Assembly (NCBI RefSeq): GCF_004364245.1
Contig: NZ_SOAV01000016.1
Coordinates: 1 to 64,000 of the forward strand
Source: Streptomyces sp. BK208
GTDB lineage: Bacteria; Actinomycetota; Actinomycetes; Streptomycetales; Streptomycetaceae
Length of the DNA: 64,000 bases
Direction: 5' to 3'
Positions 8,155 to 16,514 of the stretch are shown in pieces (within the stretch, counting starts at the first letter, position 1; the number at the start of each line of letters is the position of its first letter). The notes beneath the pieces were generated by a model. That model saw only the letters and a list, made by a program, of their open reading frames with translations. It searched no databases and was not told the DNA's origin. The position numbers were made by a program, and so were the translations under genes.

Positions 8155-9399
8155 TCACACCCGCTGGGACAGGTCCACGCTCGCGGGCTCGGTGGCCATC
8201 GCGCCCGCCACGACGCGCGACCGGCTGTGCAACCGCAGCGAGGCGGCGACGAAGGCGATCGCGACCAGGGTCATCGCGGCGCCCGCCCAGGCGGTGGCGG
8301 CGTACCCGAAGTCCGCGTCGATCACGGTGCCGCCGAGCCAGGGGCCGCCGGTGTTGCCCAGGTTGAACGCGGCGGTCGTCGTCGCACCGGCGAGGGTGGG
8401 CGCGGCGCCGGCGACGTTGAACATGCGGGCGTTGAGCGCGGGCGCCGTGTAGAACGCGGAGACGCCGAGGAGCAGCGACAGGACGATGACGGCGGCCGGG
8501 CTGGAGGCGAACAGCGCGAGGGCGGCCAGCAGGACCGTCGAGGCGGTGATGCCGGAGAGCAGGACGCCGAACAGGTGCGCGTCGGCGACCCGGCCGCCGA
8601 TCGTCGTGCCGATCAGCGCGCCGACGCCGAACAGCGCGAGGACGGTCGGGACCCAGCCGTCCGCCAGTCCGGCCACGTCGGTGAGCAGCGGCGCGAGATA
8701 GGAGAAGGCGCAGAACACTCCCCCGGCGGCGAGCGCGGTCACGACGATGGACAGCCAGACCTGACGGTCCCGGTAGATGGCCAGCTCGCCCCGCAGCCGG
8801 GGCCGCCGCTCGGGCAGCGGGATGCGGGGGATCAGGGTCACCACGCCGACGAGCGCGACGGCGGACGCGCCGCCCACGGCCCAGAACGCGGACCGCCAGC
8901 CCAGGTGTTCGCCGAGGAACGCGCCCGCGGGGACGCCCAGCACGTTGGCGATGGACAGTCCGCCGATCATCACGGCCATCGCGCGGGCCCGGGCGGTCAC
9001 CGGCACCATGGCGATGGCCACGGCCGCGCCCACGGCCCAGAAGCCGGCGCAGGCGAGCGCGCTGACGACCCGGGAGACGAACAGCACCTCGTAGCTCGTC
9101 GCGAGTGCGCCCGCGACCTGGCCGAGACCGAACACCGTGATCAGCGCGACCAGGGTGGTCTTGCGCGGCAGGCGCAGGGTCGCGACGGCGAGCAGCGGCG
9201 CACCGACCACCATGCCGATCGCGAAGGCCGATATCAGCAGCCCGGCTCGCGGGATCGACACGTCCATGTCGTCGGCGATGGGCGGCAGCAGCCCGGAGAG
9301 CATGAACTCGCTGGTGCCGAGCGCGAAGACGGACAGGCCGAGGATGTAGACGGCCAGCGGCATGCGGCCGGCCGTGGACCGTGGGGAAGAGTCGGGCAT
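8155..9399 (-). CDS. MFS exporter, Cmx/CmrA-like
   Basis: About 414 aa with 12 predicted transmembrane helices. The opening LAVYILGLSVFALGTSEFML and GLLISAFAIGMVVGAPLLA (motif D1 region) are typical of the DHA1 drug-efflux subfamily that includes chloramphenicol exporters Cmx/CmrA and AraJ-like sugar exporters. The start is uncertain: the ATG at 9399 (MPDSSPRS) or at 9432. The gene is divergent from the acetyltransferase-TetR pair and shares a short intergenic region with palindromic GTACG sites. The TetR regulator may therefore control both directions. Substrate unknown; an antibiotic or a sugar-like metabolite is possible. Confidence 0.85.
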   Translation of the reverse strand: MPDSSPRSTAGRMPLAVYILGLSVFALGTSEFMLSGLLPPIADDMDVSIPRAGLLISAFAIGMVVGAPLLAVATLRLPRKTTLVALITVFGLGQVAGALATSYEVLFVSRVVSALACAGFWAVGAAVAIAMVPVTARARAMAVMIGGLSIANVLGVPAGAFLGEHLGWRSAFWAVGGASAVALVGVVTLIPRIPLPERRPRLRGELAIYRDRQVWLSIVVTALAAGGVFCAFSYLAPLLTDVAGLADGWVPTVLALFGVGALIGTTIGGRVADAHLFGVLLSGITASTVLLAALALFASSPAAVIVLSLLLGVSAFYTAPALNARMFNVAGAAPTLAGATTTAAFNLGNTGGPWLGGTVIDADFGYAATAWAGAAMTLVAIAFVAASLRLHSRSRVVAGAMATEPASVDLSQRV

Positions 9400-9502
9400 G
9401 ACAGGTGTCAACGGAGCCCCGCTTCCGGCCATTCCCGCGGCCCGCCCCGTCTCACGATGCGGCTACCGTGCCGACCGCTCCAACCGCGCGACGGACACGA
9501 GT

Positions 9503-9536
9503 GTACGTTCGTACGCTCGGCAGGGTACGATCGCAC
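9503..9536. promoter_or_regulatory. Palindromic operator pair and leaderless promoter for the acetyltransferase gene
   Basis: GTACGTTCGTAC (9503-9514, perfect 5-bp arms) is followed by the related GTACGATCGCAC (9525-9536). The second contains TACGAT (9526-9531), a -10-like hexamer exactly 7 nt before the ATG at 9539, so transcription probably starts at the A of the ATG. No Shine-Dalgarno sequence is present. The first palindrome sits at -35. A TetR gene two positions downstream is the obvious candidate to bind here. Confidence 0.5.
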
Positions 9537-9538
9537 GC

Positions 9539-10120
9539 ATGCCGACGGACCACTTCGCGGGCGATTCCCGCACGAACCTCGAACGCATGCTGGCGGGCGA
9601 CCTCTACGTCGCCGACGACCCGGAGATCGCCCGCAGGCAGCAGCAGGCCGTGCGGCTGGCCGCCCGCTACCAGACGGCGTACGCGGAGGACGCGGAGACC
9701 GCACGACCGCTCCTGGACGAGCTGCTCGGCTCCCTGGGTGCCGAGGCGCACGTACGGCCGCCGCTGTACGTCGACTACGGCAGCAACATCACCGTCGGGG
9801 CGCGCACCTTCGTCAACTACAACCTGACGGCGCTGGACGTCGCGGCGATCACGATCGGCGAGGACTGCCAGATCGGGCCGAACGTCCAGTTGCTCACCCC
9901 CACGCACCCCCTGGAGCCCGGGCCCCGCCGGGACAAGCTGGAGGCGGCCCGCCCCATCGTCATCGGCGACAACGTCTGGCTCGGCGGGGGTGCGATCGTC
10001 CTGCCGGGCGTGACCATCGGGGACAACGCGGTGATCGGTGCCGGTGCGGTCGTCACGAAGGACGTGCCCGCGAACGTCGTGGCCGTCGGCAACCCCGCCC
10101 GGCCGGTGCGGAATCTGTGA
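9539..10120 (+). CDS. Sugar O-acetyltransferase (maltose/galactoside type)
   Basis: 193 aa, the usual length of LacA/Maa-type enzymes. An N-terminal helical cap (RTNLERMLAGDLYVADDPEI) is followed by left-handed beta-helix hexapeptide repeats (ITVGARTFVNYN, VWLGGGAIVLPGVTIGDNAV, VIGAGAVVTKDVP). The catalytic His is in LLTPTHPLEP. The enzyme moves an acetyl group from acetyl-CoA to a sugar hydroxyl, usually as detoxification of non-metabolised sugars. There is no ribosome-binding site; the ATG is probably the mRNA 5' end. It precedes the TetR gene by 10 nt and is divergent from the MFS exporter, suggesting a modify-and-export unit. Confidence 0.9.
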   Translation: MPTDHFAGDSRTNLERMLAGDLYVADDPEIARRQQQAVRLAARYQTAYAEDAETARPLLDELLGSLGAEAHVRPPLYVDYGSNITVGARTFVNYNLTALDVAAITIGEDCQIGPNVQLLTPTHPLEPGPRRDKLEAARPIVIGDNVWLGGGAIVLPGVTIGDNAVIGAGAVVTKDVPANVVAVGNPARPVRNL

Positions 10121-10130
10121 GCCTGCTCCC

Positions 10131-10712
10131 ATGGCGACCGGACACACGGATCCGCAGCGGCGGGAGCGCATCCTCGCGGCCACCCTCGACCTGATCGCCG
10201 AGGAGGGCATCGCACGCGTCTCCCACCGCAGGATCGCACAGCGCGCGGGGGTGCCGCTCGGCTCGATGACGTACCACTTCAGCGGCATGGAGCAGGTGCT
10301 GCGGGAGGCATTCGGCCGCTTCACCGACCACATCGTCGCGGTCTTCGACGCGCACCTCGGCGCCGCCGCCGACCGCGACCAGGCCCGGGAGGCGGTGGCC
10401 GACCTCGTGCACGAGCTGTCCGAGGACAGCCAGCGCGACCTGGTGCTGACCCAGGAGCTGTACACGCTCGCCGCGCGGCAGCCCGCCTACCGGGAGCTGA
10501 CCCACGAGTGGATGCGCCGCAGCCGCGTCCACCTGGAGAAGCACTTCGACCCGGACACGGCCCGCCAGCTCGACGCCCTCATCGAGGGTCTGACCCTGCA
10601 CCGCGCCCTGGCCCGTGAGCCGCACGGCCGTGCGCTCACCGCGGAGGCCGTCGCCCGGGTCACCCGCGCGGAGCGGGGCGCCCCCGAGGAGCGCGGGATC
10701 CGAACCCCCTAG
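10131..10712 (+). CDS. TetR/AcrR family transcriptional regulator
   Basis: 193 aa. The N-terminal HTH is clear (RERILAATLDLIAEEGIARV, then RRIAQRAGVPLGSMTYHFSG, residues about 10-55), and the remainder is an all-helical ligand-binding domain. It follows the acetyltransferase gene by 10 nt on the same strand, so it is probably co-transcribed and self-controlled through the GTACG palindromes at 9503-9536, together with the divergent MFS gene. The ligand is unknown. A perfect hairpin terminator starts two nucleotides after the stop. Confidence 0.9.
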   Translation: MATGHTDPQRRERILAATLDLIAEEGIARVSHRRIAQRAGVPLGSMTYHFSGMEQVLREAFGRFTDHIVAVFDAHLGAAADRDQAREAVADLVHELSEDSQRDLVLTQELYTLAARQPAYRELTHEWMRRSRVHLEKHFDPDTARQLDALIEGLTLHRALAREPHGRALTAEAVARVTRAERGAPEERGIRTP

Positions 10713-10714
10713 CT

Positions 10715-10753
10715 GCCCGTGCGGCACAGGCCTGACCCCTGTGCCGCACGGGC
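10715..10753. terminator. Bidirectional hairpin terminator
   Basis: A perfect 16-bp inverted repeat (10715-10730 with 10738-10753) with a 7-nt loop sits exactly between the convergent TetR and YeeE/YedE genes and ends both transcripts. Confidence 0.85.
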
Positions 10754-10761
10754 GTCCCCCG

Positions 10762-12060
10762 TCAGCAGACGCCGTCGCCCGGCTTGGGGTTGCCCAGGCC
10801 GAACAGCGGCCGCAGTTTGAGGCCCACCCAGGTGCCGGCCAGCGCGAACACACCCCACAGCCAGCCGCTGAGGCTGCCGGAGGCGATGCCCGCCAGGTAG
10901 GCGCCGATGTTGCAGCCTCCGGCCAGTCGGGCGCCGACGCCCATCAGGACGCCGCCGAGCACCGCCGCCAGCGCGGTGCGCCAGGGGATGCCCCGGTGCA
11001 GCGCCCAGGTGCCGCCGAGGGAGGCGGCGACGGCGGCGCCGATCATGATGCCGATGTCGGTGAGGCTGGTCTTGTCGGCGAGGACGGAGCCGGACAGCAT
11101 CTCGGCGTTGCCGGGGCGCTGCCACCAGGACCAGGTCTCCGGATGACCGCCGAGCGCGCCCACCAGCTCCGAGCCCCACAGGCTGAAGGCGCTGGTGACG
11201 CCCCAGGCGCCGCCGGAGACCAGGAGTACGCCCGCGCCGAGCACGGCCAGTGCCAGGGCGCCCGCGGCCAGGGGCCAGGAACCGCGAACGGCCCGGACCG
11301 CCGCCCGGCGCGCCGAGGGGACGGTCCCGAGCGGGGGCGGGTTGCGGCGGGCCTGAACACGCCGGCTGACCAGTACCACCAGGAGCAGCGCGGCGACGGT
11401 GACGCCCCAGGAGCCGAACCAGCCGATGTGGTCGGACAGCACGACGGGCTCCCAGGCCGGGAGGTCCTTCCACAGGTCGAACTGCCAGGCGGCCAGCGTG
11501 GCGCCGGCGACGAAGCCGCCCAGCGTCAGCACGATCGACGTCTGTCCCGAGCCGACGGCGAAGAGGGTGCCGGAGGCGCAGGCGCCGCCGAGCTGCATGC
11601 CGACGGCGAAGAGCGCCGACCCGGCGAACAGGCCGACGCCGATCGGTCCGGCGGACGGCGCGGGCTGCGAGCCGAACAACCCGGTCTCGGTGCCGATGAC
11701 CAGTGCGAACAGGGTGGCGGTGGTGCCGAGGAGCAGAGCGTGTGCCCGCAGCCCCGTTCCGTTGCCGACGGCGACCAGCTGCCGCCAGGCGGAGGTGAAG
11801 CCGAAGCGGGAGTGGAAGAGGGCGACGCCCAGGCCGAGGCCGAGCAGGAGCAGCACGCCGGGCTTGGCGCCGTGCGCGGACCACACGTACGCGGTGAGGG
11901 CGGCGGCGAGCAGCCCGGACACGACGAGCGGGGTGCGCCGCACGGGGGGCAGGGGCGGCGCCTTCGGACGTGCCGAGGAGGTCGGCGAGGGAGCGAACAG
12001 CGGGGCGGGCGCGCGCGGCGGCGCGGCCGGGGACGACCCGGCGGGGGGTGCGGTGGTCAC
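10762..12060 (-). CDS. YeeE/YedE family sulfur (thiosulfate-type) transporter
   Basis: 432 aa with a proline-rich cytoplasmic N-terminus (about 1-42) and then about ten transmembrane segments in two YeeE/YedE repeats. The Cys-containing motifs GGACASGTLFAVG and GGCNIGAYLAGI correspond to the conserved pore cysteines that relay thiosulfate in characterised members such as TsuA. No TusA-like or rhodanese partner is adjacent, so the exact sulfur species is not known. The GTG start at 12060 is fixed by GGAG eight nucleotides upstream. A Cys-containing mini-ORF 82 nt upstream suggests control by cysteine supply. Confidence 0.9.
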   Translation of the reverse strand: MTTAPPAGSSPAAPPRAPAPLFAPSPTSSARPKAPPLPPVRRTPLVVSGLLAAALTAYVWSAHGAKPGVLLLLGLGLGVALFHSRFGFTSAWRQLVAVGNGTGLRAHALLLGTTATLFALVIGTETGLFGSQPAPSAGPIGVGLFAGSALFAVGMQLGGACASGTLFAVGSGQTSIVLTLGGFVAGATLAAWQFDLWKDLPAWEPVVLSDHIGWFGSWGVTVAALLLVVLVSRRVQARRNPPPLGTVPSARRAAVRAVRGSWPLAAGALALAVLGAGVLLVSGGAWGVTSAFSLWGSELVGALGGHPETWSWWQRPGNAEMLSGSVLADKTSLTDIGIMIGAAVAASLGGTWALHRGIPWRTALAAVLGGVLMGVGARLAGGCNIGAYLAGIASGSLSGWLWGVFALAGTWVGLKLRPLFGLGNPKPGDGVC

Positions 12061-12142
12061 GGAAGAATCTCCGGGGTGGTGTGCACGGGGACGGCGGGCG
12101 CTGGCGGGGCTGGCGGCGCGGGGAGCGCGTCAGGCCCGGGGC

Positions 12143-12226
12143 TCAGTGGCGACAGAGGCCGTCGTCGACGCACCACGCCGAGTTCGCGAAGAGCGCGAGG
12201 CACAGCAGCGGAGCCGATGCATACAT
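12143..12226 (-). CDS. Leaderless 27-aa Cys-containing leader ORF
   Basis: ATG at 12226 opens a 27-codon frame starting MYASAPLLC and ending WCVDDGLCRH with three Cys codons (TGC, TGC, TGT), 82 nt before the sulfur transporter. TATATT (12239-12234) lies exactly 7 nt before the ATG and there is no Shine-Dalgarno sequence, so the transcript is probably leaderless. A second overlapping frame from the ATG at 12222 reads MHRLRCCASRS with adjacent Cys codons. Leaderless Cys-rich mini-ORFs act as cysteine-responsive attenuators in mycobacteria, and the same role is inferred here. Not seen as a stable protein family. Confidence 0.5.
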   Translation of the reverse strand: MYASAPLLCLALFANSAWCVDDGLCRH

Positions 12227-12233
12227 GCGTGCG

Positions 12234-12239
12234 AATATA
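12234..12239 (-). promoter_or_regulatory. -10 element of the sulfur-transporter leader
   Basis: TATATT on the minus strand (5 of 6 to TATAAT) with 7 nt (CGCACGC) to the ATG at 12226. The -35 region (TGGCAT-like, about 18 nt upstream) is weak. The layout matches leaderless promoters. Confidence 0.5.
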
Positions 12240-12323
12240 CGGAGTGATGCGCTCCGGATGCCATCCCGTCTCGCCATGCGGATGGCGCAGGGCCCGGAGC
12301 CTCTTCCACCAGCGCACGGACGA

Positions 12324-12350
12324 GGCCCCGGGCGCAGCCGCCGCGGGGCC
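12324..12350. terminator. Hairpin downstream of htpG
   Basis: GGCCCCG (12324-12330) pairs with CGGGGCC (12344-12350) about 27 nt beyond the htpG stop on the minus strand. The stem is short and there is no T tract. Position is the main support. Confidence 0.45.
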
Positions 12351-12376
12351 CCGTGCCGTGACCGGGCCGTATCCGC

Positions 12377-14281
12377 CTACAGGGTGCGCTCCAGGCGGTC
12401 CGCCATCAGCTGCACGAACCGGGCGGGCTCCTTCGGCCGGCCTCCCTCGGCGAGCACCGCGAGGGCGTGCAGCAGTTCGGCGGTCTCGGTGAGCTCGGCG
12501 CGGTCCCGCTGGTCGGTCCAGGCCCGGTTCAGGGTCTTCACCAGCTGGTGCTCGGGGTTGAGTTCGAGGATCCGCTTGGCGCTGGGCACCTCCTGGCCCA
12601 TCGCGCGGTACATGTTCTCCAGGGCGGGCGTCAGCTCACCCGCGTCGGAGACGACACAGGCCGGCGAGACGGTGAGGCGGGAGGAGAGGCGGACCTCCTT
12701 GACGTCCTCGCCCAGGTGCTCGGTCATCCAGCCGAGCAGCCCGGCGTACTCCTCGCCCTGCTTCTCCTTCTCGGCGTCGCTCTTGTCGTCCTCGGTGCCG
12801 GCGAGGTCGATCTCGCCCTTGGCCACCGAGCGCAGCGTCCTGCCCTCGTACTCCCCCACCGCGTCGACCCAGACCTCGTCGACGGCGTCGGTGAGCAGGA
12901 GGACCTCGACGCCCTTGGCCCGGAACGCCTCCATGTGCGGGGAGTTCTCGATGGCCTGCCGGGACTCGCCCGTCATGTAGTAGATGTCGTTCTGCCCCTC
13001 CTTCATGCGCTCCACGTAGTCCTTGAGCGCGGTGGGCTCCTCGGCGTCGTGCGTGGAGGCGAACGAGCAGGCGGCCAGGAGGGCGTCCCGGTTCTCGGAG
13101 TCGGTCACCAGGCCTTCCTTGAGCACCGCGCCGAACTCGCGCCAGAACGTGGCGTAGCGCTCCGGCGCCGAAGTCCTGAGGTCCTTGACCGTCGAGAGGA
13201 CCTTCTTGGTCAGGCGGCGCTGGATCATGCGGATGTGGCGGTCCTGCTGGAGGATCTCGCGCGAGACGTTGAGGGAGAGATCCTGCGCGTCGACGACGCC
13301 CTTGACGAAGCGGAGGTAGGGCGGCAGCAGTTCCTCGCAGTCGTCCATGATGAAGACGCGCTTCACGTAGAGCTGGACGCCGCGCTGGTAGCCCTGGGTG
13401 AACAGGTCGTGCGGGGCGTGCGAGGGCACGAAGAGCAGGGCCTGGTACTCGAAGGTGCCCTCCGCCTGGAGGCGGATCGTCTCCAGCGGGTCGCGCCAGT
13501 CGTGGGCGATGTGCTTGTACAGCTCGTGGTACTCGTCGTCGGACACCTCGTCGCGCGGGCGGGCCCACAGGGCCTTCATCGAGTTGAGCGTCTCGGCCTC
13601 GCGGGCCTCGGCGGTGTCGTCCCCGCCCGGCGCCGGCAGCAGGCGGACCGGCCAGGTGATGAAGTCCGAGTACCGCTTGACGATCTCCTTGATCTTCCAC
13701 TCGGAGGTGTAGTCGTGGAGCTGGTTCTCGGAGTCGGCCGGCTTGAGGTGCAGGGTGACCGCGGTGCCCTGCGGAGCCTCCGGGATCCGCTCCAGGGTGT
13801 AGGTGCCCTCGCCGCGCGAGGTCCAGCGGGTGCCCTCGGTCTCACCGGCGTGCCGGGTGACCAGGGTGACCTCGTCCGCGACCATGAAGCCCGAGTAGAA
13901 CCCGACGCCGAACTGGCCGATGAGTCCGTCGGCCCCTGCCGCGTCCTTGGTCTCGCGCAGCTCTTCGAGGAACTTGGCGGTGCCCGAGTTGGCGATCGTG
14001 CCGATCAGCCGGGTGACCTCGTCGTACGACATGCCGATGCCGTTGTCCCGCACGGTCAGCGTGCGGGCCTCCTTGTCGGCCTCCAACTCGATGTGCAGAT
14101 CGCTCACGTCGGCGCCGGGCACGTCGTCGCGCAGGGCGGCGAGGCGCAGCTTGTCCAGCGCGTCGGAGGCGTTGGAGACGAGCTCGCGCAGGAAGACATC
14201 CTTGTTCGAGTAGACGGAGTGAATCATCAGCTGGAGCAGCTGACGTGCCTCTACCTGGAACTCAAACGTTTCGGTCGACAT
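12377..14281 (-). CDS. htpG: Molecular chaperone HtpG (Hsp90)
   Basis: 634 aa from the ATG at 14281 ([19 protein letters not shown]), the normal length of bacterial Hsp90. The N-terminal GHKL ATPase domain shows [22 protein letters not shown] and [13 protein letters not shown]. The middle domain includes [20 protein letters not shown] and [19 protein letters not shown]. The dimerisation domain ends LADRLERTL. It is an ATP-driven cytosolic chaperone that remodels client proteins with DnaK. The in-frame codon 18 nt further upstream is less likely as a start. The gene is monocistronic; no HspR or CIRCE-type operator is evident upstream. Confidence 0.97.
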
Positions 14282-14425
14282 GGCTGGTGAGTACCTCACA
14301 GGTCCGTCGTACGGCTGGCGGGATTCACTTTAGAACAGCCCCCGCCCGCCCAGGGCGGCCGCCGGCCGGTCGTCCCGCGCGTCGACGGCCTCTTCCAGCC
14401 ACTCCGTCAGGCCGCGGGAAGTTCC

Positions 14426-14451
14426 GTCAACATCGTTGACTTCGAGTCAAC
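14426..14451. promoter_or_regulatory. Interlocked inverted repeats upstream of the SGNH hydrolase gene
   Basis: Three alternating half-sites GTCAAC-atc-GTTGACT-tcg-AGTCAAC (14426-14451) form two overlapping palindromes that share the central half-site. The centre also contains TTGACT, a possible -35. An AT-rich patch ATTACTTAAAAG follows at 14462-14473. This looks like an operator for a dimeric regulator binding twice; the regulator is unknown. Confidence 0.4.
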
Positions 14452-14524
14452 AGCCCTGCACATTACTTAAAAGTAGAACCGCCCGGTAACTCCAGCTGCC
14501 GCCCTCCTCGAGAAGAGAGAGCAC

Positions 14525-15400
14525 ATGCCGAAGCACGCCCTTCGCCGTGTCATGACCGCGACAGCCGCCGCCGTCGGCACGCTCGCCCTCGGTCTCACGG
14601 ACGCCACCGCCCATGCCACGCCCGCCGCGCTCGACTACGTGGCCCTGGGCGACAGTTACAGCGCCGGCTCGGGCGTCCTTCCCGTCGACCCCACCAACCT
14701 GCTCTGTCTGCGCTCGACGGCCAACTACCCCCACGTCGTCGCGGCCGCCACCGGCGCCCGCCTCAAGGACGTCACCTGCGGCGCCGCCCGGACCGCCGAC
14801 TTCACCGAGGCCCAGTACCCGGGCGTCGCCCCGCAGGTGGACGCGCTCGACGCCGGCACCGACCTGGTCACGCTCACCATCGGCGGCAACGACAACGGCA
14901 CGTTCATCAACGCCATCACGGCCTGCGGTTCGGCCGGTGTCCTCAGCGGAGGGAAGGGCAGTCCCTGCAAGGACCGGCACGGCACGTCCTTCGACGACGA
15001 GATCGAGAACAACACCTATCCCGCCCTCAAGGCCGCGCTGCTCGACGTCCGCGCCAAGGCCCCGAACGCCCGCGTGGCGGCCCTCGGCTACCCGTGGATC
15101 ACTCCGGCCGCCGCCGATCCGTCCTGCTTCGTGAAGCTGCCCCTCGCCTCCGGTGACGTCCCCTACCTGCGGGCCATCCAGGCACACCTCAACGACGCGG
15201 TCCGGCGCGCCGCCGAGGAGACCGGCACCACCTACGTGGACTTCTCCCAGGTGTCCGAGGGACACGACGCCTGCGAGGCTCCGGGTACCCGCTGGATCGA
15301 ACCGCTCCTGTTCGGCCGCAGCCTCGTTCCCGTGCACCCCAACGCCCTCGGCGAGCGGCGCATGGCCGAACACACGATGGACGTCCTCGGCCTGAGCTGA
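14525..15400 (+). CDS. Secreted SGNH/GDSL-type lipase-esterase
   Basis: 291 aa with a signal peptide (residues 1 to about 32, cleavage near AHATPA). SGNH block I is GDSYSAGSG with the nucleophile Ser, the oxyanion Gly lies near TCGAARTADF, block III Asn is in IGGNDNG, and the catalytic His is in VHPNALG. Six cysteines are spaced as in the disulfide-bonded Streptomyces lipases/esterases of this group. It is predicted to be an extracellular esterase or lipase. GAGAGAG about eight nucleotides before the ATG serves as ribosome-binding site. Upstream palindromes at 14426-14451 suggest specific regulation. Confidence 0.9.
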   Translation: MPKHALRRVMTATAAAVGTLALGLTDATAHATPAALDYVALGDSYSAGSGVLPVDPTNLLCLRSTANYPHVVAAATGARLKDVTCGAARTADFTEAQYPGVAPQVDALDAGTDLVTLTIGGNDNGTFINAITACGSAGVLSGGKGSPCKDRHGTSFDDEIENNTYPALKAALLDVRAKAPNARVAALGYPWITPAAADPSCFVKLPLASGDVPYLRAIQAHLNDAVRRAAEETGTTYVDFSQVSEGHDACEAPGTRWIEPLLFGRSLVPVHPNALGERRMAEHTMDVLGLS

Positions 15401-15430
15401 CCCCGCACTCCCCCGCCGTACCCTTCTCCC

Positions 15431-16387
15431 GTGCCGTCCTCCCGCCTGCGCCGCGTCGCCGTCCTCGTGCTCGAAGGCGCGAAACCCCTCGACGTCGGCA
15501 TCCCGGCGCAGGTGTTCACGACACGCGCGAGCATGCCGTACGAGGTGCGGGTGTGCGGCGCCGCACCCGGCCTGGTGACCGGCGGGGACGGCCTGTCGTA
15601 CCACGTCGCCCACGGCCTGGAGGCCCTGGCCTGGGCCGACGTGGTCTTCCTCCCCGGTTACCGGTCCCCCGACGTCGACGATCCGCCACCCGCGGTCATC
15701 GACGCGCTCACGGCGGCCCACGACCGGGGCGCCCGGCTCGCCGCCATCTCCACCGGGGCGTTCGCGCTCGCCGCCACGGGTCTGCTCGACGGCAGACGGG
15801 CCACCACGCACTGGCACTACACGCGGGCACTCGCGGCCAAGCACCCGCACGTACGGGTGGACGAGAACGTGCTGTTCGTCGACGAGGGCAGCGTCCTGAC
15901 GTCCGCGGGCGCCGCCTCCGGCATCGACCTGTGCCTGCACATCCTGCGCGGTGATCTCGGGGTGGCCGCGTCGAACCACGCGGCCCGCCGCCTGGTGGCG
16001 GCCCCCTACCGCAGCGGCGGTCAGGCCCAGTACGTGCCGCGCAGCGTGCCCGAGCCGCTGGGCGAGCGCTTCGCCGCCACCCGTGAGTGGGCTCTGCGCA
16101 GGCTCGATGAGCCGCTCACCCTCCAGGCCCTGGCCCGGCACGCCGCGGTGTCGGCACGTACCCTCTCGCGGCGCTTCGTCGAGGACACCGGCTACACCCC
16201 GATGCAGTGGATCATGCGTGCCCGTATCGACATGGCCCGTGAGCTGCTCGAACGCTCCGAGCGCGGCGTCGAGCAGATCGCCGCCGACGTGGGCCTCGGC
16301 ACCGGCGCGAACCTGCGGCTGCACTTCCAGCGCATCCTCGGCACCACCCCCAGCGACTACCGCCGCACCTTCGCCCGGGGCGAGTGA
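15431..16387 (+). CDS. GlxA-family transcriptional regulator (DJ-1/PfpI plus AraC HTH)
   Basis: 318 aa from a GTG start. Residues about 5-180 form a DJ-1/PfpI-like amidase fold (VLVLEGAKPLDVGIPAQVF, then AAISTGAFALAATGLLDG). The usual catalytic Cys of the elbow is replaced by Thr (ISTGAF), so it is probably a ligand-binding rather than enzymatic domain. Residues about 220-315 contain two AraC-type HTHs (LARHAAVSARTLSRRFVEDTG and IAADVGLGTGANLRLHFQRI). It probably regulates a neighbouring or distant metabolic gene; no operator was identified. It follows the lipase gene by 30 nt on the same strand. Confidence 0.9.
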   Translation: MPSSRLRRVAVLVLEGAKPLDVGIPAQVFTTRASMPYEVRVCGAAPGLVTGGDGLSYHVAHGLEALAWADVVFLPGYRSPDVDDPPPAVIDALTAAHDRGARLAAISTGAFALAATGLLDGRRATTHWHYTRALAAKHPHVRVDENVLFVDEGSVLTSAGAASGIDLCLHILRGDLGVAASNHAARRLVAAPYRSGGQAQYVPRSVPEPLGERFAATREWALRRLDEPLTLQALARHAAVSARTLSRRFVEDTGYTPMQWIMRARIDMARELLERSERGVEQIAADVGLGTGANLRLHFQRILGTTPSDYRRTFARGE

Positions 16388-16514
16388 CCGCGCGCGCCTG
16401 TCTGCCTGGCGTGATCCTTGCGAACCGTGGCACCCACGCCGCTGCCGCCCGCGTCCGGTGCGCGGGAGTGTGGGTGGTGAAGGACCTGGTGGAGAACGAA
16501 GGGACACACCACTC

